Assembly: GCA_032154105.1 (NCBI GenBank)
Contig: JALDYI010000002.1
Coordinates: forward strand, 1-64,000
From: UBA6022 sp032154105
GTDB lineage: Bacteria > Patescibacteriota > Saccharimonadia > Saccharimonadales > Saccharimonadaceae
DNA: 64,000 nt
Reading direction: 5' to 3'
Part shown: piece after piece, positions 8,348-14,832 of the stretch
Layout: each line of letters opens with the position of its first letter
How positions within the stretch are numbered: the first letter of the stretch is position 1
Position numbers and translations under genes: made by a program
Notes under the pieces: model-generated
Databases searched by the model: none
Seen by the model: only the letters and a program-made list of their open reading frames with translations
What the model was told of the DNA's origin: nothing

Positions 8348-9141
8348 TGAGTGACTATCTCCCTGTTATTAAGAAGGAAAGCCGACCGTATCTGGAGTCA
8401 TTGCGGGATGACATGGCAGCTAGAAAAGACCCTACTTTCTTCTGGCCTACGGGAACGCAAGTGTACGTGGGGCGTCAAGGAAGTGGCAAGACCATCTCTG
8501 CTGTATATCACGCTCACAAGCTTAAAAATCGCTACCCTGCGCTTATCATAGTCACCAACCTTCTCCTTACTAGTATGTCGCCTGTGCACTATAAAACTAA
8601 AGAAGATTTACGACAGGCCATCGCGAATTTAGACCCTCAAACCGAGTATATCTATTTTCAAGATATGGATCAGCTTGCCCTCGCCCTGGTTGAAGTTAAT
8701 AATGGGTTCTTGGGTGTCTTATACCTTATTGACGAAATTCACACCTACTTTAATGCCTTAGACAGCAAAAACATACCTATGTTTGTGTTTACAGAAATTA
8801 GCCAACAGCGAAAGCAGCGAAAAGCGATCATAGGTACTTCCCAGCTTTTCATGCGTATGGCGAAACCATTTCGCGAACAGTGCGACAACATCATTATGTG
8901 CAATACAATGCTCGGCATCTTAACGGTGCAGCGGGCCTATGATGGCATGACACTCGAGCAGGATTATGACGGCTCCCTAACAGGCCACAGACGAAAGATG
9001 GGATGGTTTTTTCATAGACGTAAGACCCGTGATTTATATGACACCTATCAAAAGGTAGTAAGTGGAGCGGAACAGTATGACCAAGCAACAGTAAACCAAA
9101 TTAACATTTCCAAGAAAGACATTAAGAAATTGAAACGCTAG
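8347..9141 (+). CDS. zot: Zot/pI-like phage assembly ATPase
   Basis: 264 aa, the inovirus hallmark. Walker A is GRQGSGKT (about residues 39-46), Walker B is LYLIDEIHTYF (about 126-136), and QQRKQRKAIIGTSQ follows. The motor drives extrusion of ssDNA while coat subunits assemble. Start is GTG overlapping the previous stop. Unlike M13 pI and Vibrio Zot, no transmembrane helix or periplasmic domain is seen, so membrane attachment must come from another protein. Strong family call. Confidence 0.9.
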   Translation: MSDYLPVIKKESRPYLESLRDDMAARKDPTFFWPTGTQVYVGRQGSGKTISAVYHAHKLKNRYPALIIVTNLLLTSMSPVHYKTKEDLRQAIANLDPQTEYIYFQDMDQLALALVEVNNGFLGVLYLIDEIHTYFNALDSKNIPMFVFTEISQQRKQRKAIIGTSQLFMRMAKPFREQCDNIIMCNTMLGILTVQRAYDGMTLEQDYDGSLTGHRRKMGWFFHRRKTRDLYDTYQKVVSGAEQYDQATVNQINISKKDIKKLKR

Positions 9142-9297
9142 AACAGATCGGAAAGTTTAGAATACGTTCAACAATTAGCCGAAGTTACTAACGCGCGTAC
9201 GTCAAAATAAACACCGATTAGAAGTTCGAGACTCGTGCGACGCCATGCAGCGCAGGCGCGCCGAGTCGATTTATCTGCAGCAGTTTAAGGAGAAGCA
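9142..9297. other. Phage intergenic region with GC-rich hairpin
   Basis: No gene. It contains an imperfect stem with outer GACTCG/CGAGTC (9230-9235/9262-9267) and inner TGCG/CGCA, GC-rich relative to surroundings. A packaging signal or replication element is possible. A ribosome site (AAGGAG) for the next gene is at its end. Confidence 0.45.
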
Positions 9298-9573
9298 ATG
9301 CAACAAGAATTTTATCAGATCTACGAAGATCGCCGACCACTAATTAATCAGAGCTACCCTTCTATGAGACATGCGAGTAAAGGGTTGCAAAAGATTTTCG
9401 CTATGCAGTCTAGCCACGGCTCTATATTTGGCTATGAGGTCGAAAATAGAATCCCCGTCCTCCCTATTCGCAGGTCTTTGGCTCTTAGGAAAAAATATGC
9501 AGATGGCTCAACAGTTAACGTAACCTATACGGTTAAACACATTCAGCTACACCCTGCCTATTCTAATTATTAA
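9298..9573 (+). CDS. Hypothetical phage protein
   Basis: 91 aa, basic, no membrane helix, N-terminus MQQEFYQIYEDRRP. TTTAAGGAGAAGCA gives a strong ribosome site for ATG 9298. It sits between zot and rep, where inoviruses often encode small regulators or DNA-binding proteins. No motif recognised; could be a replication accessory (pX-like) or a regulator. Confidence 0.6.
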   Translation: MQQEFYQIYEDRRPLINQSYPSMRHASKGLQKIFAMQSSHGSIFGYEVENRIPVLPIRRSLALRKKYADGSTVNVTYTVKHIQLHPAYSNY

Positions 9574-9584
9574 CAATTAAAAAT

Positions 9585-9615
9585 TATGTGTCCCTACTTG
9601 ATATAGGGACACATA
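9585..9615. promoter_or_regulatory. Perfect 12-bp hairpin before rep (origin or control element)
   Basis: TATGTGTCCCTA / TAGGGACACATA with a 7-nt loop (9597-9603), 22 bp before the rep start. HUH initiators cut at hairpins, often next to their own gene, so a double-strand origin is plausible. A terminator is less likely because A-rich sequence rather than a U-run follows. Confidence 0.55.
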
Positions 9616-9637
9616 AGGAACATAGAAAGGTGTGTTG

Positions 9638-10459
9638 ATGTCTTCCTATCATTCCAAGGATCCTGCGATACCGCAGTACCCTCCTGATGATTTGGACTAC
9701 AAAATTATATACAGTATCTCAAAAAAATATCCCACACATACGAAATACGTCGTTTACAATCAACCATACGCAATACCGATTATAAAAACGGGAGAGACCG
9801 AAAAGTTGCCATTATCTATTCGCAAACTATGGTCAGACAAGCCGAAAACATCAGAGTATCAATTAGTGGATAGAAGCATGCGACGAGCAAAAACTGAAAT
9901 AAAGGATATAATTCTCTGTAATAAGTTTGATATGTTCGCCACCTTCACCTTCAACGGTGACGAAAAAAATATAGAAAAGTTTGGATATACGGTTCATAAT
10001 CGCCAAGATCCAAATGAGTTAAAAGCTGTAATGTCGAAATGGCTCAAGTCCCAGAAACGCAAATACGGTAATTTTGAATATATCATTGTGCCAGAGTTTC
10101 ATAAGGATGGTAGGTCGTTGCACTTTCATGCACTATTTAATGGTTACATGGGCAGCCTCATCGATTCCGGACAATTCAAGAATGGCCGCAAAGTGTGGCA
10201 TATTGGCAACTACAACCATGGCCATAGTTCCGTGGTAAAGATAAAACAAACCACTCAGGACATCGGACGCGTCGGCTCCTACCTTACGAAGTACATCACC
10301 AAAGACATGCCTACTTTTGGCAATAAAAAGCGATACTGGTGCTCTACCCGCTTTGCGCGCCCAGAGAAGCTGCTTAATGCTAAGATGCCGCCTGTCGATC
10401 TGTTTACGGGTAAATACATCACTAAGGAGTATACGATATACGAATTTCCTACAATCTAA
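9638..10459 (+). CDS. Rolling-circle replication initiator (HUH Rep)
   Basis: 273 aa. The three RCR motifs are visible in order: motif 1 MFATFTFNG (about residues 99-107), metal-binding motif 2 LHFHALFNG (HUH, His-Phe-His, about 160-168), and motif 3 YLTKYITKD with the nicking Tyr followed by Lys (about 217-225). The enzyme nicks the plus-strand origin, stays linked to the 5' end, and starts phage replication. ATG 9638 is chosen because AGAAAGG ends 7 nt before it; GTG 9632 is too close to that site. Confidence 0.86.
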   Translation: MSSYHSKDPAIPQYPPDDLDYKIIYSISKKYPTHTKYVVYNQPYAIPIIKTGETEKLPLSIRKLWSDKPKTSEYQLVDRSMRRAKTEIKDIILCNKFDMFATFTFNGDEKNIEKFGYTVHNRQDPNELKAVMSKWLKSQKRKYGNFEYIIVPEFHKDGRSLHFHALFNGYMGSLIDSGQFKNGRKVWHIGNYNHGHSSVVKIKQTTQDIGRVGSYLTKYITKDMPTFGNKKRYWCSTRFARPEKLLNAKMPPVDLFTGKYITKEYTIYEFPTI

Positions 10460-10492
10460 TACCCGATAGTGTGAGTGTGCTAGAATTAACGC

Positions 10493-10579
10493 ATGACCAC
10501 CATTAAAGGCTATAACTACCCATCAAGCATGCCTCTGCCTGAACTAACACCTGAAGATGACGAAGGGGATGATGAGTAA
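10493..10579 (+). CDS. 28-aa acidic peptide (leaderless)
   Basis: MTTIKGYNYPSSMPLPELTP followed by an acidic end (EDDEGDDE). TAGAAT lies at 10481-10486, exactly 6 nt before the ATG, which fits a leaderless transcript. The stop is 2 nt before the next gene, so both are probably co-transcribed. Role unknown; an antitoxin-like or regulatory peptide for the following membrane protein is a guess. Confidence 0.45.
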   Translation: MTTIKGYNYPSSMPLPELTPEDDEGDDE

Positions 10580-10581
10580 TC

Positions 10582-11133
10582 ATGAGTGACGAAGCTCAAG
10601 TTGATTACTACAACATGAAGATCGAGGATATGTCTGTACGTCATCGAGAACACCTCGATAAGCTGCTGGATGAATATAATAGCGACTTTGTGGATCTTAA
10701 TCGAAAGCTAGGATCGGAGGCAAATGCCACCGAGAGATCACTGTCTGGTCAATTAATGTTAGTTACGACGGTGATAACTACAATTAGCGTTGTTGCGCTC
10801 GGCAACTCTGACTTGATGAAACAGCTTGTTGATATCCATAGGTACTTGATCTTGTCTATTTTCTTATTGCAAATTGTTTCAATTGCATCTGGGATAATTA
10901 ATTATCTAAAGATCGAGGAGTTCTTTACTAAATCTGCCAATGAATACGCCTCTGCCTCAAAGCTCATAAATGAGAGGCAGTTTGACAGTATTGCCGGTTA
11001 TTTTAAGAAAGTAGGCAAAATTCTGAAGAACCGCAAAGATCACTCGAGTAAAGCAGCACTAAATGTGCAGATTATTAGCATTGCATTAAGTCTTGCCATT
11101 TATGGGGTCTTAATATCATTGATACTTTTTTGA
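10582..11133 (+). CDS. Membrane protein, phage cargo
   Basis: 183 aa: an acidic, coiled-coil-like N-terminus (about 1-50), two hydrophobic segments (about residues 52-70 and 86-106), a charged soluble region (about 110-155), and a final hydrophobic segment (about 160-183). The architecture resembles SLATT-type small membrane effectors, but I cannot prove that. It sits after rep and outside the structural block, typical of accessory genes (superinfection exclusion, toxin or defence). Confidence 0.62.
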   Translation: MSDEAQVDYYNMKIEDMSVRHREHLDKLLDEYNSDFVDLNRKLGSEANATERSLSGQLMLVTTVITTISVVALGNSDLMKQLVDIHRYLILSIFLLQIVSIASGIINYLKIEEFFTKSANEYASASKLINERQFDSIAGYFKKVGKILKNRKDHSSKAALNVQIISIALSLAIYGVLISLILF

Positions 11134-11141
11134 CGTCTATC

Positions 11142-11633
11142 TTAGCTGGTTTGCGACAATCTATCAAAGATCTGATCTTCTGAGGCGTGTACGTCGCTAA
11201 AGCGAACGAGCTTCATTCCGCTATTCTTCATAATATCCTCGACTTTTCGGTCGCGTTTAATCCGTGCGTCACTTTGATGGGTGTAGTCGTCAAGCTCGAT
11301 GGCAATGGTTGGCTTTAGCGTATCTTTGTTCACGAGTAAATAGTCGACTGATTTTCCATTGATCACACTGAATGCCCCGCGCCAGCTCTGCCCTTTTATT
11401 TTATGATCGAGGAAAGCGCTTAGGTGTACTTGCGGAACAATCGCGTATTTTGCACCTGCTACATGGTTGAGCTTCTCGTAGAAGATAATCTCACGCTCGG
11501 TCATAATTTTACTTTTAACTTGATACTTGTATGAGCTTTGCTTTTTTACTCCGCCTTGTGTGCTGCCGCCAAGCGAACGTACGGCTGCAATTATTACTCC
11601 GACAATCACGGCGACGATAATTAATACTTCCAT
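11142..11633 (-). CDS. Membrane-anchored DUF2726 nuclease-like protein
   Basis: 163 aa, opposite in strand to the phage genes. N-terminal membrane helix (VLIIVAVIVGVIIAAV), then a DUF2726-type domain: TEREIIFYEKLN, VDYLLVNKDTLKPTIAIELDDYTHQ, and R.KRDRKVEDIMKNSGMKLVRF. DUF2726 has a restriction-endonuclease-like fold; the D...E-L-D pattern is compatible, catalysis unproven. AAAGGGAAATAA precedes ATG 11633. Divergent from 11755. Probably cargo, perhaps acting on competing DNA. Confidence 0.75.
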   Translation of the reverse strand: MEVLIIVAVIVGVIIAAVRSLGGSTQGGVKKQSSYKYQVKSKIMTEREIIFYEKLNHVAGAKYAIVPQVHLSAFLDHKIKGQSWRGAFSVINGKSVDYLLVNKDTLKPTIAIELDDYTHQSDARIKRDRKVEDIMKNSGMKLVRFSDVHASEDQIFDRLSQTS

Positions 11634-11754
11634 TTATTTCCCTTTTTATTTTTCTGATTATTTCTTGAATTATAACATAGCTTCTGCCTGCCTCATTGGT
11701 CAAGTACATGGTATAATTATGTAAATAAACCGGGTGGTACGGGGACTCAACTAA

Positions 11755-12285
11755 ATGGCGTCTAAAAAAGAGCTTGATCAACAAGAGCAAGAAGCTGTTG
11801 CAATTCTTGTCGAAGAACAAAAACGTGACTACGACTACTTACTGCACATCTATAATAGGTTGCGCGCAACCGAAGGTCTGTTATTAACGGCAGCATTTGG
11901 TATTGTTGCGTATCTTTATTATGGTGCATCTGATGGTGATAAGCCTGGTATTGCCGAGCGCTTGTTTGTACCGGCCGAAGACTACGGTAAAGTAATTTAC
12001 TTTATGGCCGCCGCATTCTTCTTGTATGGAATTTTAAAGTTGATGATGAATGTATTTGGGAACAACCCTTGGATGACTGCCTATGTAGGAGCAAGCAAAG
12101 AGTCTATTTATAAGCCCAAGGATGCAACGCCGCTGGAAGTGATAAAGTACGTACGGTGTAGGTACGACGAATGCCAAGAATTCAATGTGGATAAGTATAA
12201 TAAGCGTAAGAATGATCTAGGATTTTTGTTTTATTGCATCTTGATAAGTGCTATAATACTAATAGTAATAAAGACCTTAGGGTAG
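11755..12285 (+). CDS. Membrane protein, phage cargo
   Basis: 176 aa with a Gln/Glu/Lys-rich coiled-coil N-terminus (about 1-38), hydrophobic helices near residues 43-61, 82-103 and 155-174, and a soluble loop between. Its topology resembles the 10582 product (helical N-terminus, paired helices, C-terminal helix) without clear identity, so the two may form a pair. TATAAT at 11712-11717 could be the promoter. A strong terminator follows. Function unknown. Confidence 0.62.
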   Translation: MASKKELDQQEQEAVAILVEEQKRDYDYLLHIYNRLRATEGLLLTAAFGIVAYLYYGASDGDKPGIAERLFVPAEDYGKVIYFMAAAFFLYGILKLMMNVFGNNPWMTAYVGASKESIYKPKDATPLEVIKYVRCRYDECQEFNVDKYNKRKNDLGFLFYCILISAIILIVIKTLG

Positions 12286-12338
12286 AAGGGTTTATCATGA
12301 CAAGGAACGTCTATAATTCTTAATTAACCTCTTAATTT

Positions 12339-12365
12339 ATAAGCCCCGACTAGGGGCTTATTTTA
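12339..12365 (+). terminator. Rho-independent terminator of phage right end
   Basis: ATAAGCCCC / GGGGCTTAT, 9-bp stem with loop GACTA, followed by TTTAAT. It closes the 11755 transcript. Confidence 0.85.
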
Positions 12366-12531
12366 ATAAGTACAATACCTGCACCGACGGCACCGTCCCC
12401 TGCACCGGCAATGTCTCCCTGTTATCTAGTTGTTGTAGAAAAGTAAATTATTATTGTCATAGGTTTGGTAAACTTATATACTACGAATAACTTCAGTATG
12501 ATTATTAAAACATACATTTGACGTCTTGTAC

Positions 12532-12556
12532 AAGGTACATTGTGCGACGTATAATC
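12532..12556. repeat. attR: right 25-bp direct repeat
   Basis: Identical to 6075-6099. Flank TTGTACAA on its left side differs from attL. Together the repeats define the phage ends; recombination between them would release a 6457-bp circle. Confidence 0.7.
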
Positions 12557-12919
12557 TATATCTACTTCACACCCAACAATATCACCTATTCATATATATT
12601 TTCATTATTATTTTACTTACGTGTACTTACTTACGTTCATTCATTGCCCTGCTATCAACGCCTGTTCAATTTGCTGTATGCTATTTTGTCTATGCATATA
12701 TTTATCGGAAATTATTCACGTAGGTATATATTTACATAAGTCTTACAGAATGGCTCATACTGCAAATATAGACCTAAACATATAATGTTCTATCTTTGTT
12801 CTACATTCTCTTTAGAGAAAATGCGGCAATACTAGTTTTTTAATTACATAAGAGGATGAAAGGTTTAGGTTAATAATTATTCCCATATAAGCTTATTATA
12901 CTAAATTCGAGGTGAGATA
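12557..12919. other. AT-rich non-coding stretch right of prophage
   Basis: I see no credible gene; the open frames here are low-complexity. It contains GTTC-box copy 3. The box-to-repeat spacing (249 bp) is close to that in the phage left end (263 bp), hinting at a decayed second copy. Confidence 0.55.
12781..12804 (+). promoter_or_regulatory. GTTC-N7-GTTC box with -10-like element, copy 3
   Basis: TATAAT followed by GTTC TATCTTT GTTC (12787-12801). It differs from copy 1 (5671-5694) at one base in 24. Confidence 0.45.
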
Positions 12920-12969
12920 TTGACATTATGGTCATGTTATGATATAATTTTAACGTAACAAATTGTTAC
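12920..12969 (+). promoter_or_regulatory. Strong promoter with palindromic operator
   Basis: TTGACA (12920-12925), 17-bp spacer, TATAAT (12943-12948), then a perfect 7-1-7 palindrome GTAACAA-A-TTGTTAC (12955-12969) over the predicted start site. This layout suggests repression, perhaps by the downstream gene product. Confidence 0.75.
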
Positions 12970-12992
12970 ACTTTGACAGAGAGGTTTACGTA

Positions 12993-13337
12993 ATGGCAAG
13001 AAGTTTGAGTTTTACTCAGATCAAAAGCTTCTACGACGTACTTGCTGAATACAAGAACGAAGATAACTACACGTTAGCGAATGCAAGCTTTGCAGCCGAG
13101 AGCACTAACCTGCCATCGGCATCGGCTAAATCAGCCTTGAAAACACTTCAATCGCTTGGCTGCCTTAAGGTTTATACTGCAGAGAGAGCAGTTAAAGGCG
13201 AAGCTGCAGTTACTTCCGAATACGTCCCCCGCGGCGGAGCAAGTCGTCTGACTATTATCAAACTCACCGATACCCCACCCACAAAGGAAATGTACGGACT
13301 CTATCTTGTTGACAAAGTAGAAGCTGAACAATCCTGA
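12993..13337 (+). CDS. Hypothetical small protein, possible DNA-binding regulator
   Basis: 114 aa. The N-terminal half (SFTQIKSFYDVLAEYK...ASFAAESTNLPSASAKSALKTLQSLGCLKVY) reads like a winged-helix: a helix, a possible recognition helix and a short wing (LKVYTAERAVKGEA). GAGAGG sits 8 nt before ATG 12993. The consensus promoter and overlapping palindrome upstream fit autoregulation. It could be a phage-linked repressor or a host gene. No family recognised with certainty. Confidence 0.65.
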   Translation: MARSLSFTQIKSFYDVLAEYKNEDNYTLANASFAAESTNLPSASAKSALKTLQSLGCLKVYTAERAVKGEAAVTSEYVPRGGASRLTIIKLTDTPPTKEMYGLYLVDKVEAEQS

Positions 13338-13404
13338 GGGAAGCTGGATTTACCTATGAACGGTAATTCATCCATGCTCGAGGCACAGTGATCACCTCTC
13401 TGTC

Positions 13405-13446
13405 CTCATCCCCAAGTTCTGAATCACTTAAGGGCTTAGGGATGAG
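13405..13446 (+). terminator. Hairpin after 12993 gene
   Basis: 12-bp stem with one mismatch (CTCATCCC.AAG / CTT.GGGATGAG), 18-nt loop, no U-run. Possible terminator or mRNA 3'-end structure. Confidence 0.5.
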
Positions 13447-13482
13447 TGTCATATCTCATGTGTGTATTTCACATAAAGAAAA

Positions 13483-13503
13483 AGAGCTGGCATAGCCAGC
13501 TCT
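13483..13503 (-). terminator. Terminator for 13534 gene
   Basis: AGAGCTGGC / GCCAGCTCT with a 3-nt loop, followed on the minus strand by TTTTTCTTT. Confidence 0.85.
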
Positions 13504-13533
13504 CTCCCAGATTTATCTCTTATCCCTCACCTG

Positions 13534-13677
13534 TCAATCGGAAGGCTGTTTGCCCTTGCGTGCCTTTATAAACGCCTGCATGCGCTGTTGCAGTAGCGTA
13601 TCTATCTTAACGGGCTGAGACTTTTGTCGTAGTGTTTCGATGTATTGTAGCCACTGTCGGTTATCTGACTTATTCAT
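13534..13677 (-). CDS. 47-aa basic hypothetical protein
   Basis: Begins MNKSDNRQWLQYIETLRQ and ends RKGKQPSD; mostly helical-looking, Gln/Lys/Arg-rich, no membrane segment. GGAG lies 8 nt before ATG 13677, and a good terminator follows the stop at 13534, so it is a self-contained small gene. It could bind nucleic acid or be a small regulator. No family recognised. Confidence 0.6.
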   Translation of the reverse strand: MNKSDNRQWLQYIETLRQKSQPVKIDTLLQQRMQAFIKARKGKQPSD

Positions 13678-13892
13678 AGGTAGTTCTCCATAGTTTTAAA
13701 AATAAAAAACAACTAAAACAAAGTGTCTAGTTGGAACGGATTTTATTGTATGGAGCTGCCTGGTGAATATTGCCGACCGTTATCGGCGCTATCGTGACAG
13801 GAAACTAATTTTATGAATAAGACGCGCAGGGACCGGAGTGTGGTTGTCTGGCTTTATTATACTCCTTCGATCTGCATGTATGCAATTGATAG

Positions 13893-14795
13893 TTACGAAG
13901 CGGGGCCAGTAGAAGTAGCACTGTGGGGCGTGCCATTCCAGAGCCAGTTGGCCGTACCGCCGTCTGCATAGCTGTAGGTTGTTGTGCCTTGCGTCACCAT
14001 GGCTTCGGTTGCGAGAACACCGCCAGTTGGTGCTGACAGGTCGACAAAGCTATACGTTGCGTCGTACGTAGTGCGGGTTGCACTGAAAGTGACGCGTCGG
14101 ACTTCATTTGGTGCTAGCGTTACAGGGGTGCTGCTTTGGTCACAAAAGTCGAGGCTTGCCGTCACTGGGCTCGCGCTGTTATTGCCAAGGAGGACTGATA
14201 TCGTGTAGGTCGAACCATTAGTGAGCGAGCTGAGCGGTAGGCGTAATCGGGCTGTGGCGTTACCGGTACTGTTCCAGGCAAGTCTGTTCCAGTCGGTACG
14301 GCTATTCCACGAGACGTTTGACGCCACGGTCATGTCGGCGCCGACGAGTGGTCGGAACCAGCCGCTTGCACCACTTTGGCCACGTGGATTTGGTACGATA
14401 TTGGTTATTGCAGCTACTCCACCCTGTCCGTGTCCGGCGCAGCCGCCGCTTCCTGGAGTTTGGTTGGTCGAGCTAGCAGTGTAAGAGGTTGGTCCATTTG
14501 TGGCCGTAACGCAGTATGTTGCGGGATTTGAGGTGTTGTTAACCGAGTACTGATATTTAACTGTGTCGGTGTCGCTGACATTGATGCTAGCAAGGTCATT
14601 TGGATAGCCGTTGCCGTCAACCGCATGAGTTGCGATCTTGCGTGTTGCTTGGCTCAGGGCGGATGAGACGCTGCTTATTCGTGCTCGCTCTTGGATGCCA
14701 TTGTACGCCACTATTGTAATAGCGGCGAGAATGCCAATGATAACAATCACGATCAAGAGTTCAACGATCGTGAAGCCGCTAGTGCTTTTTCTCAT
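13893..14795 (-). CDS. Type IV pilin-like protein with variable sugar-binding-like domain (paralogue 1)
   Basis: 300 aa. Class III-style prepilin start: short basic leader then G|FTIVELLIVIVIIGILAAI, Glu at mature position 5, followed by the assembly helix. Central beta-rich region (about 130-270) looks like a jelly-roll carbohydrate-binding module. A CAGHGQGGVAAI linker and the C-terminus WLWNGTPHSATSTGPAS are shared with the pilins at 36217 and 40385. TACAAT is exactly 6 nt upstream of ATG 14795 (leaderless). Probably surface-displayed and host-cell or glycan contacting. Confidence 0.85.
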   Translation of the reverse strand: MRKSTSGFTIVELLIVIVIIGILAAITIVAYNGIQERARISSVSSALSQATRKIATHAVDGNGYPNDLASINVSDTDTVKYQYSVNNTSNPATYCVTATNGPTSYTASSTNQTPGSGGCAGHGQGGVAAITNIVPNPRGQSGASGWFRPLVGADMTVASNVSWNSRTDWNRLAWNSTGNATARLRLPLSSLTNGSTYTISVLLGNNSASPVTASLDFCDQSSTPVTLAPNEVRRVTFSATRTTYDATYSFVDLSAPTGGVLATEAMVTQGTTTYSYADGGTANWLWNGTPHSATSTGPAS

Positions 14796-14832
14796 GCTCT
14801 CATTGTAAGGAGAAGATGGACTGATTACAAGC

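Larger units (their letters stand above)
6075..12556 (+). mobile_element. Integrated inovirus (filamentous phage) genome
   Basis: A 6457-bp unit (repeat start to repeat start) bounded by identical 25-bp direct repeats, about the size of M13-type phages. Gene order follows inoviruses: small ssDNA-binding candidate, major coat protein, several small membrane proteins, an adsorption-protein-like gene, a pVI-like protein, a Zot/pI ATPase, then a HUH replication initiator. A cargo block (28-aa peptide, two membrane proteins, a DUF2726 protein) occupies the right end. No integrase or transposase is visible, so integration probably uses the host XerC/XerD, as for CTXphi. All structural genes are intact, so it may be active. 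Confidence 0.88.

Noticed and set aside
9672..9680. CTGATGA inside rep and at 48154 in DUF2130 as ribozyme cores
   Set aside because: Within coding sequence and without the three required stems.
12518..12739. Overlapping plus-strand frames right of attR that could be small membrane proteins
   Set aside because: Composition is Tyr/Ile/Leu low complexity from AT-rich DNA, two frames overlap in the same stretch, and no ribosome site or family feature is visible.
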